From NCBI RefSeq assembly GCF_001748225.1, contig NZ_BDFE01000007.1, positions 44,800-108,799 of the forward strand: a DNA stretch of 64,000 nt, written 5' to 3'. Shown here one piece after another: positions 51,753 to 61,881 of this stretch. Below the pieces are notes generated by a model. The model worked only from the letters and a program-made list of their open reading frames with translations, did not search any database and was not told the DNA's origin. This DNA is from Desulfoplanes formicivorans. GTDB taxonomy: Bacteria > Desulfobacterota > Desulfovibrionia > Desulfovibrionales > Desulfomicrobiaceae. The first letter of the stretch is position 1, and each line of letters begins with the position of its first letter. Position numbers and translations under genes: made by a program.

Positions 51753-52870
51753 ATGACGGAATTTATATGTAGAACATGCGGTGATCGTTACCCCATCGAA
51801 ACAATGCACTGGCTATGCCCATGCGGGGGGCTGCTTGATCTCGATTTTACACCTTCGCTGGATCCTCAAGTGGTCATGAAACGACCAACCACTCTCTGGC
51901 GGTACAGGGAAGCCCTGCCGGTCCCCCCTGGTGCGGAGTTGAGCCTTGGCGAAGGATTCACCCCCCTGCTGCCGTTGAGCATCGGCGGACGCGAGGTGTT
52001 GGTGAAACAGGAGCAGTTGTTTCCCACGGGTTCCTACAAGGATAGGGGGGCAAGCGTCATGATCGCCATGGCCGCCCATCTCGGTATCCGCAATGTTGTT
52101 GAGGATTCCTCCGGCAATGCGGGTTGTGCCGTGGGCGCGTACTGCGCCAAGGCAGGCATCCATTGCCGCATCTTTGTCCCGGCGGATAACTCACCGGGAA
52201 AACTCGGGCAGATCGAGCTCTACGGCGCCGATCTTGTTCCGGTTCCAGGTACCCGTGAGGACACGGCTGCGGCTTGCAAAGCCGCAGCCGCCGACACCTA
52301 CTACGCCAGCCATGTCTACAACCCCTTTTTCTCCACGGAACCAAAACCTTTGCCTACGAGGTTGTAGAACAACTCGGCTGGAAATCACCGGATGCGGTTG
52401 TCCTGCCAGCCGGAAATGGCACCCTGCTGTTGGGAGCGCAGATCGGATTTTCCGAGCTGACCAGACTCGGCATCATCGACGCCATGCCCAAGCTCATTGC
52501 TGTCCAGGCTGCAGGATGCGCTCCCCTGGCCGCAGCGTTCCGGGCGGGCAAAAATCAGGCCCAGCCCATCACCACCGCATCCACTCTGGCCGAAGGAATA
52601 GCCATTGCAAAACCCGAGCGGGGAGAACAGATACTTCAGGCCGTCCGCGACACAGGAGGGACATTTTTCACCGTGGAGGAAGAAGAAATCCTCACGGCAT
52701 TCAAAGATATGGGTCGAAAAGGCTATTGTATTGAGCCGACCTCAGCCGCAGTGATCGCCGGGACAGCCCGATATGTGACCCAGTGCCCCTCAAACGAGGT
52801 GGTCGTAACCGCGTTCACAGGACACGGGCTCAAGGCCGGAGACAAACTTCACAAACTGGCAACAGGTTAA
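51753..52870 (+). pseudogene. Threonine-synthase-like PLP enzyme, frameshifted at a T run
   Basis: Starts at ATG 51753 after AAGGAAA with a zinc-ribbon N-terminus (CRTCG ... CPCGG) typical of one threonine synthase branch. The PLP lysine motif is SYKDRGAS (~100) and SSGNAGCA binds phosphate. The frame breaks in the five-T run at 52326-52330: before it YNPFF, after it LHGTKTFAYEVVEQLGW in another frame to 52870. One extra T restores the normal sequence. Either a recent loss or a homopolymer sequencing error. Normally converts O-phosphohomoserine to threonine, but some members have other roles. Confidence 0.8.
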
Positions 52871-53011
52871 TGGTCGCAATCAAACCCAAAAGCGCCCAGC
52901 ACACTGCCAACACAAATCCCCGGCACAGACAAAATGTCCGAGCCGGGGATCATTACGTGATATGAGGCTGTTCACGTCAACCTGTCTTCTCTTGCAACAG
53001 GTTGCTCGTGG

Positions 53012-53035
53012 AGAGACAAGGTATGCCTTGTCTCT
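53012..53035. repeat. Small palindromic dispersed-type repeat
   Basis: AGAGACAAGG (53012-53021), TATG loop, CCTTGTCTCT (53026-53035). The same kind of GTAGAGACAAGG palindrome recurs as intergenic copies in many bacterial genomes. Only one copy is in this window, so repeat status rests on general knowledge. Confidence 0.5.
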
Positions 53036-53227
53036 ACGGATCCTCGGATGTACCTACGCCCACGGACGATAGCAATGCAATGATCGGACTGTTCTGCGAC
53101 ATCCCTTCTGCCCCTCACCGGGACATGACTGTCCGAAATCTCGGATGACCTCCCGCTCCTTTTTTTCCTATTTTCCCCTTCCAACCCGAACCTCCCGTAA
53201 TATAAAACAATCTTATCAAGAGATTGA

Positions 53228-53243
53228 TAGCACAATTTTTGCT
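53228..53243 (+). promoter_or_regulatory. Sigma-54-like promoter upstream of lutC
   Basis: TAGCACAATTTTTGCT fits TGGCAC-N5-TTGCT except for A at the first G of the -24 pair; spacing of AG (53229-53230) to GC (53241-53242) is the required 12 bp. It lies ~150 bp before the lutC ATG. Confidence 0.5.
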
Positions 53244-53394
53244 TGAAGATAGAAAATGTACTTGCCGGAGGTATCAAAACCAATCCGCATGTGGTAAACC
53301 GCGCATCACTGACGCGCTTTCCATAAAAAAATCGATCGGATATCATCCAATCATCCCCTTTCCCAACCAACGCATTTCTTTCCAAGGAGCACCC

Positions 53395-54018
53395 ATGAGT
53401 GAAGTGATCCAAGAATTCCGAACCAAAGCGGAAGCGGTCTCCGCCATAGTTTCATCGGTTCCCTCCCTTGATCAGGCATTGGCGTATACCGTGGATCTGT
53501 GCGCCCGCAAAAAGGCCTGCCAGATGCTTGTCTCGGGATGCCAGGAGGACCTTTCCCAAAAGGCCGAGGACCTCTGCGGACTCAGGAAATGGGGCAGAAT
53601 CATAGCGGCTCCGGGACTTGCCCGGGATGATCTGGACCGGCTCGTGCCCATGGCCCGGGAACAGGGGATTTCCGTGATCAGGAGAGACATGCGCAAACAC
53701 CTGGAGGGCGTTGATATCGGCCTGACCATCTGCGAGTACGGCATAGCCGAGACAGGCACGCTGATCCTTGACTCCTCCAGCGAGGAGCTTCGGCTGGGCA
53801 CCATGATCAGCGAAATCCATGTGGCAGTCATCCCCGCCTCCAGAATCAAGGGCAGGGCCGAAGAAATCACCAATGACCTCGAAACCTTGATGGAGAACAA
53901 TCCCAATTACCTGGCATTCATCACCGGGGCCAGCCGGACCGCAGACATCGAACGGGTCCTGGCCCTGGGCGTTCATGGCCCCTTGGAATTGCACATTCTC
54001 ATCCTGGAGGACAGGTAA
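53395..54018 (+). CDS. lutC: Lactate utilization protein LutC-like (LUD domain)
   Basis: 207 aa. LUD-domain signatures VGLTICEYGIAETGTLIL and HVAVIPASRI. ATG 53395 after AAGGAGC. LutABC-type complexes oxidise L-lactate to pyruvate in the cytoplasm. The next gene starts inside this stop codon (TAATG), so LutC and the LutB/LutA fusion are made together. Confidence 0.88.
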   Translation: MSEVIQEFRTKAEAVSAIVSSVPSLDQALAYTVDLCARKKACQMLVSGCQEDLSQKAEDLCGLRKWGRIIAAPGLARDDLDRLVPMAREQGISVIRRDMRKHLEGVDIGLTICEYGIAETGTLILDSSSEELRLGTMISEIHVAVIPASRIKGRAEEITNDLETLMENNPNYLAFITGASRTADIERVLALGVHGPLELHILILEDR

Positions 54019-56174
54019 TGCAAAAGGCCAACAACCTGAAAGAGTACAAGCGGGAACTGGGAGAGGCCCTGGACAACGATTTTCTGCGCAAGGCCATGGA
54101 CAAATTCGCTGTGGCCTACCGTTCCGCCCGGATCAATGCCTTCAAGGGCCATGAGGAAGAAGTGCTCATTCACGAGGTGGTCCGGGTCAAGGACGCAGGC
54201 ATCGACAACATGATGGCCCTGTACGAGGAGTTCAAGACCAGGGCTCAGGCCGCCGGGGTCCATGTCCATCTGGCCAGAACCGCCCACGAGGCCAACGAGC
54301 TCATCGCGAACATCGCCCGCAAGAACGCGTGTAAAAAAATCATCAAATCCAAGTCCATGACCGCGGAAGAAACCCTGCTCAACCATCATCTGGAGCCGGA
54401 ATTCGAGGTCACGGAAACCGATCTGGGCGAATGGATCATCCAACTTCGCCACGAAGGCCCCACCCACATGGTCATGCCGGCCATCCACCTCTCCAGACAC
54501 CAAGTGGCCGATCTCTTTGCCGACGTTACCGCCCGCGAGCAGAAACCGGACATCCAGCGTCTGGTCAAGGTGGCCCGACGGGAGTTGCGCGCCAAATTCA
54601 CCCAGGCGGACATGGGCATTTCCGGAGCCAATGTTGCCATAGCCAAAACCGGCACCCTGGGCATCGTGACCAACGAAGGCAACGCCAGACTGGTGACCAC
54701 CCTCCCCAGGGTCCACGTCGCCCTGGTTGGTCTGGACAAGCTGTGTGCGTCCCTGCAGGACGCCCTGACTATTTTGCGCGTTCTGCCAAGGAATGCCACG
54801 GGGCAGGCCATCACCTCCTATGTCACATGGATCACCGGGGCCAACCAGTGCCTGGCTCGGGGGACAGAAAAAAACAAAAAAGAAATGCATATTGTCTTTC
54901 TGGACAACGGCCGGACCCAGCTTGCCAGGGACCCGCTGTTCAAACAGGTGCTCCGGTGCGTGCGGTGCGGGGCCTGTGCCAATGTCTGTCCGGTCTACCG
55001 GATGGTGGGCGGCCATCAGATGGGCCACGTGTACATCGGGGCCATCGGCCTCATTTTGACCTATTTTTTTCACGGACGAGACAAGGCCAAAAACCTGGTC
55101 CAGAACTGCATCAATTGCGAGGCGTGCAAGCATGTATGCGCCGCAGGTATTGATCTTCCCCGGCTCATCAAGGAAATCCACACCCGCATCCAGGACGAAG
55201 AAGGCCACCCCCTTACCTCGGTACTGCTGGGCAAGGTGCTCAAAAACCGCAAGCTGTTCCATACCCTGCTCAGAACGGCCAAGGCGGCCCAGCGACCCAT
55301 CACCGGCGGGACCAGATACCTGAGTCACCTGCCCCAGATATTTGCCAGGGATCAGGATTTCAGAGCCCTGCCAGCCATTGCCAAGAAGCCGTTCCGTGAC
55401 ATGTGGAAGGATGTTCGTCCCCCCAAACCGGCCCATCCCAAATTCAAGGTGGCCCTGTTTTCGGGATGCGTGCAGGATTTTGTCTACCCGGAACAACTGG
55501 AGGCCGGAATCAAGGTCCTGGCACACCACGGGGTGGACTTGGACTTCCCCATGGGCCAGACCTGCTGCGGACTTCCGGTCCAGATGATGGGCGAAAAACA
55601 GGCGGCCAGGGACGTGGCCCTTCAGAATGTCACCGCCATCGATCCGGCCGACTACGATTACATTCTGACCTTGTGTGCTTCCTGCGCCTCCCATTTGAAG
55701 AACAACTATCCCTTCCTGGTAGGTGACGAGCCCATTGTGGGCGTGAAGGTGCAGCAGTTCTCGGACAAGGTGATGAGCTTCTCCAGTTTTGTGAACGACA
55801 TCCTTCAGGTAACCAGGGAAGAATTCAATCCGTCTGGCAGAACAGCCACTTTCCATTCCCCCTGCCACCTGTGTCGGGGCATGGGGGTTGTCCACGCCCC
55901 CCACGAACTCATTGAAAAATCTGGATACCGTTTTGTTCGGGCTGATGAAGAACAGGTCTGTTGCGGATTCGGCGGGACCTACACAAGCAAATTTCCCCAG
56001 GTCTCCCAACAGATTCTCAACAACAAACTTGATGACGTGGAAAAAACAGGAGCCGAGCTGCTCTTGACCGAATGCCCGGGGTGCGTGCTCCAGCTTCGAG
56101 GCGGGATGGAAACCCGCGGCAGCCGTGTCCAGGTTCTGCACATTGCCGAAGCCCTGGCCAGGGCCAAGAAATAG
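54018..56174 (+). CDS. LutB-LutA-type fusion: LUD, ferredoxin and CCG domains
   Basis: 718 aa. N-terminal LUD part (ISGANVAIAKTGTLGIVTNEGNARLVTTLP ~residues 205-235, then GLDKLCASL). Two cluster motifs CVRCGACANVCP (314) and CINCEACKHVC (364) follow. C-terminal CCG domains: QTCCGLPVQMMG with CASCASH, and HSPCHLCRG, VCCGFGGTY, ECPGC. In Bacillus, LutB (LUD plus Fe-S) and LutA (CCG) are separate; here they are one chain, as known in Desulfovibrio lactate loci. Catalyses lactate oxidation with LutC. Confidence 0.87.
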   Translation: MQKANNLKEYKRELGEALDNDFLRKAMDKFAVAYRSARINAFKGHEEEVLIHEVVRVKDAGIDNMMALYEEFKTRAQAAGVHVHLARTAHEANELIANIARKNACKKIIKSKSMTAEETLLNHHLEPEFEVTETDLGEWIIQLRHEGPTHMVMPAIHLSRHQVADLFADVTAREQKPDIQRLVKVARRELRAKFTQADMGISGANVAIAKTGTLGIVTNEGNARLVTTLPRVHVALVGLDKLCASLQDALTILRVLPRNATGQAITSYVTWITGANQCLARGTEKNKKEMHIVFLDNGRTQLARDPLFKQVLRCVRCGACANVCPVYRMVGGHQMGHVYIGAIGLILTYFFHGRDKAKNLVQNCINCEACKHVCAAGIDLPRLIKEIHTRIQDEEGHPLTSVLLGKVLKNRKLFHTLLRTAKAAQRPITGGTRYLSHLPQIFARDQDFRALPAIAKKPFRDMWKDVRPPKPAHPKFKVALFSGCVQDFVYPEQLEAGIKVLAHHGVDLDFPMGQTCCGLPVQMMGEKQAARDVALQNVTAIDPADYDYILTLCASCASHLKNNYPFLVGDEPIVGVKVQQFSDKVMSFSSFVNDILQVTREEFNPSGRTATFHSPCHLCRGMGVVHAPHELIEKSGYRFVRADEEQVCCGFGGTYTSKFPQVSQQILNNKLDDVEKTGAELLLTECPGCVLQLRGGMETRGSRVQVLHIAEALARAKK

Positions 56175-57206
56175 ATTGCAACAGCACAAGCCAAAAAACA
56201 CACCTGCCTTGGCGCGAGTTGCCAAGTCCGGACGACTGTTGCCGATCCATCTGTCATCAACAGTACGCCCGGAACATGATGTGCAGACGGGGAACGGAGT
56301 AAAGATGACCTGTCTGGCAACAGCAAGGCTGAAGCAGACCAGGTTTCCCAGCAGACAATGGCCCTCCAGGCCAAACGCAACCAACTGGCCCCACAAGCCA
56401 ATGGTTGTACATCATATCCAAAATCGGATATCTGCTTCTTCCAACACTCAGCAGGCCGCTTTCGCAGCTGAACGGTCGTGACGACCTCTGCCCCTTTCAC
56501 TCATTGCCCATTTTCAGCGCAGACCAGGGGCTTGTTCCGCGGAACTTTTGGACATTGCTTGCGCCATAGCCGCCTTATGGTCCTAAAAATCGGACGAACA
56601 TGCGCATCTCCAATCATCTTGCCTTCCACCTTGTCCGCAATCCCGGACATCAACCTGTTTTCCCTGTTCCAGGTTTTATTGTCAGAAAATATAACCATCA
56701 GATATATTGAAGAAATCATCTGGTTTTTATATCTGGCACCTTTCTTGTTTCAAAGATTAACCTCTCCTGTTGCCCGTACCATCTCTTGTGCACCCCAGAC
56801 TCCGGCAACAACCACCAGGTGGCCCAAGGCCTGATGCCCAGGACCCTCAAGGACGCAGAAGCCTCAAAACATCCTTGTGGACCCGACAAAACCGCCATGG
56901 CAATGGGTGCATCCCCAGGGTTCTTTACCTGGATCATTCTTCTCTTAGACCAGACTTTCCCCAGGGCTTTCCCCTTCTCCTGCGCAGGGAGTGGGGCCAC
57001 GTCCCAGGGATCAATGTTCCCGCCCAGCCAGGGTCTGCACCCTTCTCCCCGGTCCGGGAACTTCCATAATCCAAAGAGGTATGGCGAAAGGGTCATCCCG
57101 TGCCTCTGCTGGCTGTACCCGACCCAATTGGTCTTGTCGTCCCATGAGCGCATGGTCCTGCGTGCGCGCAAGGGTAATGGTAATCCTTCAGCCCCAGGAG
57201 TATGTC
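56175..57206 (+). promoter_or_regulatory. 1-kb leader region before lactate permease
   Basis: No convincing gene: the open frames here have odd composition (Trp/Pro/Arg-rich) and no ribosome sites. A sigma-54-like element lies at 56735, which would give a ~450-base leader before lctP. A GTTCCGCGGAAC palindrome near 56536 is the only other dyad I see. Confidence 0.45.
56735..56750 (+). promoter_or_regulatory. Sigma-54-like promoter upstream of lctP
   Basis: TGGCACCTTTCTTGTT fits the consensus with perfect -24 (GG at 56736-56737) and one change at -12 (GT instead of GC), spacing 12 bp. Lactate operons of Desulfovibrio vulgaris are known to be sigma-54 controlled, which supports it. Confidence 0.5.
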
Positions 57207-58898
57207 ATGTCCCTTGGACTTCTTGCCTTCATCGCCCTGATTCCCATCGCGATGGTTCTTGTTCTCATGGTTGGTTTTCGCTGGCCGGCCACCCGAGCCA
57301 TGCCGCTGGCCTGGGCCGTGGCCGCCTTTTCCGGGATGGCTATCTGGAAAATGCCGGCTACGCTTATTGCGGCTTCGACCCTGAGCGGATTCGGCAGTGC
57401 GGTGAATGTGCTGATCATTGTCTTTGGCGCCTTGCTCATCCTGTACACCCTGCGTGAAAGTGGAGGCATGGAAACCATCAGTCACGGTTTTTTCGGCATT
57501 TCCCAGGATCGACGGGTCCAGGTGATCATCATTTCCTTCCTTTTTGCCGCCTTTCTGGAAGGTGCTGCCGGGTTCGGGACCCCGGCGGCCATAGCCGCCC
57601 CTCTGCTTCTGGGGCTGGGGTTCCCGGCCCTGGCAGCTGTAACCATCTGCCTCATCTGCAATTCCGTACCGGTCACCTTCGGCGCCGTAGGAACGCCGTT
57701 GTGGTTCGGGTTGAAAACATTGCGCCCCAAGGTGGAAGCGGCCATTGCCACGGGTGATTCCCTGGGATTTACCACCTTTGAGGGATTTCTGCAGCATGTG
57801 GGTGAATGGGCCTCTCTGCTCCACAGCGTGGTCATCCTGATCCTGCCTCTGGCCATCTGCGCCTTCATGACCCGATTCTTCGGCCAGAACAAAAGCTGGA
57901 AAGAAGGCCTGGGCGCATGGAAATTCGCCGTGTTCGCCTCCATTTCCTTTTTGGTCCCTTATGTGACCGTGGCCTTTCTCTTTGGGGTGGAATTTCCGTC
58001 TTTGATCGGTGCCCTCATCGGTCTGGCCATCGTGGTCCCGGCAGCCAAGAGGGGGATATTTCTTCCCGGGGATGTCTGGGATTTCGGACCCCAATCCTCG
58101 TGGGAACATGACTGGGTCGGAAGCATCGAACCGGGCAAGACCGACCTCAAACCCCGGATGAGCCAACTCAGGGCCTGGACACCGTACATCCTCATTGCCG
58201 TGCTTCTGGTGCTTACCCGCATAGCCGAACTTCCCCTCAAGGGATGGGTCAATTCCATGGTCTTTTCATGGAGCCATATCCTGGGATACGAACACGTCAA
58301 TTTTGCCATGAAACCCCTGTACAACCCGGGCATGATCCCCTTTGTCCTGGTGGCCATCCTGACCATTTTCATGCACGGCATGACCGGAGACAGGGCTGCT
58401 GCTGCATGGAGGGAAGCCCTTGTCAAAATAAAAAATCCTGCCATTGCCCTGTTCTTTGCCGTGGCCATGGTTGAAATCTTCAAACAGTCGGGGCACAACC
58501 CCCTGGGCTACGGGTCCATGCCCATGAGTATGGCCCAATTCGTATCCATTCTGGCCGGTTCCAGCTGGCCCATGTTTGCAGCGTTTGTCGGGGCCCTTGG
58601 TTCCTTTATCACCGGATCCAACACGGTTTCCGATCTGTTGTTCGCGGACTTTCAATACGGCATTGCCGAAAACATCCAGGCCAGCCGGGAAATCATTGTT
58701 GCCCTGCAGGCCGTGGGAGGCGCCATGGGCAACATGATCTGCGTACACAACATCGTGGCCGCTTCGGCAACAGTGGGTCTGTCGGGAGAAGAAGGGCTTA
58801 TTTTACGCAAAACAATGATTCCCTGCCTGGTCTACGGACTCATGGTCGGCATCACCGGGCTGGTGTTCGCCTTTGTGCTTTTTCCGAACACGTTCTAA
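57207..58898 (+). CDS. lctP: L-lactate permease (LctP family)
   Basis: 563 aa with about 13 transmembrane helices. Family signature EGAAGFGTPAAIAAPLLLGLGFPALAAV near residue 115 and TGSNTVSDLLFADFQYGIAENI near 470. ATG 57207 after CAGGAG; the frame upstream is not protein-like. Lactate/proton symport into the cell. Followed 49 bp later by dld and glcF-like genes: uptake plus a second lactate (or glycolate) dehydrogenase. Confidence 0.95.
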   Translation: MSLGLLAFIALIPIAMVLVLMVGFRWPATRAMPLAWAVAAFSGMAIWKMPATLIAASTLSGFGSAVNVLIIVFGALLILYTLRESGGMETISHGFFGISQDRRVQVIIISFLFAAFLEGAAGFGTPAAIAAPLLLGLGFPALAAVTICLICNSVPVTFGAVGTPLWFGLKTLRPKVEAAIATGDSLGFTTFEGFLQHVGEWASLLHSVVILILPLAICAFMTRFFGQNKSWKEGLGAWKFAVFASISFLVPYVTVAFLFGVEFPSLIGALIGLAIVVPAAKRGIFLPGDVWDFGPQSSWEHDWVGSIEPGKTDLKPRMSQLRAWTPYILIAVLLVLTRIAELPLKGWVNSMVFSWSHILGYEHVNFAMKPLYNPGMIPFVLVAILTIFMHGMTGDRAAAAWREALVKIKNPAIALFFAVAMVEIFKQSGHNPLGYGSMPMSMAQFVSILAGSSWPMFAAFVGALGSFITGSNTVSDLLFADFQYGIAENIQASREIIVALQAVGGAMGNMICVHNIVAASATVGLSGEEGLILRKTMIPCLVYGLMVGITGLVFAFVLFPNTF

Positions 58899-58947
58899 AC
58901 CAGCATCCTTCCATCAATCCCCTGCACGCCTTCAGGAGAAATACTTC

Positions 58948-60333
58948 ATGATCACACCATCACTTATCAAGGAACTCAAGGCCCTGCTCGGAAACGACAA
59001 TGTTATGGACAGCGAGGTCGACCGCGTCTCCTATTCATATGATTCGGCCGTACTCGAAAGCGTTGTCCCCGAACTGGTGGTCCGTCCCGTCAACAGCGAA
59101 ACCCTGGGCAAGGTGGTCAGCCTGTGCAACGAGAACCGCATCCCCATGACGGTACGGGGTTCGGGAACCAACCTGAGTGGGGGCACCATTCCCTCGTCCA
59201 CCCACGGCATGGTTGTGTTGACCAATGGACTCAACAAGATTCTGGAAATCAACGAAGATGACCTGTACGCGGTGGTTCAGCCTGGCGTGGTCACGGCCAC
59301 CTTTGCTGCGGCTGTGGCTGCCAAGGGCCTGTTCTACCCCCCTGATCCCGGAAGCATGGCCGTGTCCACCCTGGGGGGCAACGTGGCCGAGAACGCAGGA
59401 GGGCTTCGGGGACTCAAGTACGGCGTGACCAAGGACTACGTCATGGGCGTGGATTTCTGGGATGTGAACGGCAACCTTATCAAATCCGGCTCCCGAACGG
59501 TCAAATGCGTGACCGGTTACAACCTGGGGGGACTGATGGTCGCTTCCGAAGGGACTTTGGGCGTTTTTGATCAGATTATCCTGAAACTTGTCCCGCCTCC
59601 GGCCGCGTCCAGGGCCATGCTCGCCGTATTCGACAATATGGCCAAGGCTTCGGAAACCGTATCCGCCATCATTGCCGAAAAAATCGTGCCCTGTACCCTG
59701 GAATTTCTGGACAACTTCACCATCAGAACCGTTGAGGACTATTCCAGGGCCGGACTGCCAACGGATGCCGAAGCCCTGCTTCTCATAGAGGTGGACGGAC
59801 ATCCTGCCCAGGTGGAGGAAGAGGCCCAGAAAATCATGAGCCTGTGTACCCGACTGGGAGCATCCAGCGTGACCGCAGCCCAAAACGCCCAGGAAAAGGC
59901 AACCATCTGGCAGGCCCGGCGCGACGCCCTGCCCGCTTTGGCTCGACTCAAGCCAACAACCGTCCTTGAAGACGCCACCGTGCCCCGCAGCCAGATTCCG
60001 GCCATGATCGCGGCCATCCAATCCATAGGCAAAAAGTACGACCTGACCATCGGCATCTTCGGACATGCGGGCGATGGCAACCTGCACCCGACCATTTTAT
60101 GCGACAAGCGGGACAAAAAGGAATTTGGCAAAGTCGAGCAGGCCGTGGATGAAATTTTCGAACACGCCCTGGCCCTCAAGGGAACCCTTTCCGGAGAACA
60201 CGGCATAGGCATCGCCAAAAGCAAATTCATGGAACACGAGGTTTCCCGGGCAACCCTTGGCTTCTGTCGCCACCTGAAAACATCCCTTGATCCTCACGGT
60301 ATTCTCAACCCGGGCAAAATCATTGGAGGGTAG
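58948..60333 (+). CDS. FAD-linked D-lactate dehydrogenase (GlcD/Dld family)
   Basis: 461 aa. The N-terminal FAD-binding type 4 domain has VRGSGTNLSGGTIPS and LYPPDPGSM-like and NVAENAGGLRGLKYGVTKDYVMG motifs. The C-terminal FAD-oxidase domain ends GIFGHAGDGNLHPTI and LSGEHGIGIAKS ... LDPHGILNPGKI. Oxidises D-lactate (or glycolate) and gives electrons to the Fe-S partner downstream. ATG 58948 after AGGAGAAA. The next gene starts 1 bp after its stop. Confidence 0.92.
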   Translation: MITPSLIKELKALLGNDNVMDSEVDRVSYSYDSAVLESVVPELVVRPVNSETLGKVVSLCNENRIPMTVRGSGTNLSGGTIPSSTHGMVVLTNGLNKILEINEDDLYAVVQPGVVTATFAAAVAAKGLFYPPDPGSMAVSTLGGNVAENAGGLRGLKYGVTKDYVMGVDFWDVNGNLIKSGSRTVKCVTGYNLGGLMVASEGTLGVFDQIILKLVPPPAASRAMLAVFDNMAKASETVSAIIAEKIVPCTLEFLDNFTIRTVEDYSRAGLPTDAEALLLIEVDGHPAQVEEEAQKIMSLCTRLGASSVTAAQNAQEKATIWQARRDALPALARLKPTTVLEDATVPRSQIPAMIAAIQSIGKKYDLTIGIFGHAGDGNLHPTILCDKRDKKEFGKVEQAVDEIFEHALALKGTLSGEHGIGIAKSKFMEHEVSRATLGFCRHLKTSLDPHGILNPGKIIGG

Positions 60334-60334
60334 C

Positions 60335-61633
60335 ATGTCCAGCGACGTGAAAGCATTAAGCAACATGCTCAAGGAACTCGACGACCAGATGGCCGTGTGC
60401 ATGCACTGCGGGTTGTGTCAGGCGGTCTGCCCGGTATTTGGCGAGACCTTGAAGGAAGCAGATGTGACCCGGGGAAAAATCATCCTTTTGGAAAACCTGG
60501 CCAAGGAGCTGATCAAAGATCCCAAAAAGATCAAGCAATGTCTGGATAAATGCCTGCTTTGCGGTTCCTGCGCGGCCAATTGTCCCTCGGGGGTCAAAAT
60601 CCTGGATATTTTTCTCAAGGCCCGGGCCATTCTGACCTCCTATGTGGGGCTGTCTCCCCTCAAAAAGGCCATTTTCCGGGGCATGCTCTCCCGGCCCAAA
60701 ATGTTCAACAGGCTTCTGGACATGGCATCCATAATCCAGAACGTGGCCGTCAAACCGGAAAATCCCGTGGTGCACACGGCATCCTGTACCTGGCTGCGGC
60801 CCATGCTCGGAGATCGTCATTTTCCACCTCTGGCCAAAAAATCCCTGCACAGGACAATCGGGGCCATGAACACCCCGGCAGGTTCAAGTCATATCAAGGT
60901 GGCTTTTTTTCCGGGTTGCATGCTGGACAAGATCTATCCGCACATTGCTGAAACCTGCCTCAAGGTGCTCAGACATCACGGCGTGGGCGTTTTCATGCCC
61001 GAGGGTCTGGCCTGCTGCGGTATTCCGGCCCTGGCCTCGGGAGATACGGCAACGCACACATCCCTGACCCGCATGAACCTCAAGGCCTTTCTGCAGGAAG
61101 ATTTCGACTACCTGATCACGGCCTGCGCCACCTGCACCTCAACCATCAAAAAAGTCTGGCCCCTCATGGATCAGGACTTCACCTTGACGGAAAAGGAGCA
61201 GATCAGCATGATTTCCGGGAAAACCATGGATATCTCTGCCTTTCTCGTGGATGTCATCGGGGTCACAGCGCCTGAACTTCCCGAGCATGGAGGACGAAGC
61301 GTGACCTACCACGATCCCTGCCACCTGAAAAAATCCATGGGCGTGACGGCTCAGCCGCGCATCCTGATCAAGGCCAATCCCCACTTCAAACTCACGGAAA
61401 TGGCCGAAGCCGACAGATGCTGCGGATGCGGCGGGAGCTTTAACCTGCAACACTATGACCTATCCAAACGTATCGGGCAGCAGAAACGGGACCACATCGT
61501 CCAGAGCAACGCCCAGATCGTTGCCACCAGCTGCCCGGCCTGCATGCTCCAGATTCAGGACAGCCTGTCCCGGAACAATGATCCGGTGAAGGTTAAACAT
61601 GTCATTGAGATCTACGGAGAAATGATTTCGTAA
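60335..61633 (+). CDS. Fe-S oxidoreductase, GlcF/HdrD-like, partner of D-lactate dehydrogenase
   Basis: 432 aa. Two [4Fe-4S] motifs CMHCGLCQAVCP and CLLCGSCAANCP in the first 100 residues, then two CCG domains (GLACCGIPALASGD, ACATC; DPCHLKKSMGV, RCCGCGGSF, SCPACMLQI). Receives electrons from the flavoprotein and passes them to the membrane pool. GGAGGG precedes ATG 60335 within the end of dld. Ends in a strong terminator. Confidence 0.9.
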   Translation: MSSDVKALSNMLKELDDQMAVCMHCGLCQAVCPVFGETLKEADVTRGKIILLENLAKELIKDPKKIKQCLDKCLLCGSCAANCPSGVKILDIFLKARAILTSYVGLSPLKKAIFRGMLSRPKMFNRLLDMASIIQNVAVKPENPVVHTASCTWLRPMLGDRHFPPLAKKSLHRTIGAMNTPAGSSHIKVAFFPGCMLDKIYPHIAETCLKVLRHHGVGVFMPEGLACCGIPALASGDTATHTSLTRMNLKAFLQEDFDYLITACATCTSTIKKVWPLMDQDFTLTEKEQISMISGKTMDISAFLVDVIGVTAPELPEHGGRSVTYHDPCHLKKSMGVTAQPRILIKANPHFKLTEMAEADRCCGCGGSFNLQHYDLSKRIGQQKRDHIVQSNAQIVATSCPACMLQIQDSLSRNNDPVKVKHVIEIYGEMIS

Positions 61634-61759
61634 ACCCGACCATCACACCTTGAGGTTTCTGTTTTACCCAAGGGCCAAGTTGTTCCCCATCACCTCGGGG
61701 GATAAGGATGGCCAAGACGAGGCCATTTTCTCTCCTTCAAGACCTTGTTGACCCACGCA

Positions 61760-61800
61760 AAAAGCCGGACCCATGGTACCCCATGCGTCCGGCTTTTTTT
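61760..61800. terminator. Bidirectional rho-independent terminator
   Basis: AAAAGCCGGAC (61760-61770) pairs with GTCCGGCTTTT (61787-61797), followed by T run. A run on the left gives a T run on the other strand, serving both the lactate operon and the convergent PEP-CTERM-type gene. Confidence 0.88.
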
Positions 61801-61881
61801 CATCGTCTCCACCGTCAGCCATGCGCACCCGGCATCAGGAAGAGAGTAACCAAGTTACAACAACCTTCTTTACTCAGCAAC

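Larger units (their letters stand above)
52871..53394. other. 524-bp gap before lutC: two hairpins and a sigma-54-like site
   Basis: No gene seen. ATCCCCGGC (52916-52924) pairs with GCCGGGGAT (52942-52950), probably ending the threonine-synthase-like unit. A palindromic repeat lies at 53012-53035 and a sigma-54-like element at 53228, listed separately. The stretch 53050-53220 shows nothing I can name. Confidence 0.5.

Noticed and set aside
56716..57171. Minus-strand frame of 151 codons in the leader before lctP
   Set aside because: Starts inside the lctP leader, Trp/Arg/Pro-rich with no recognisable motif or ribosome site; probably noncoding.
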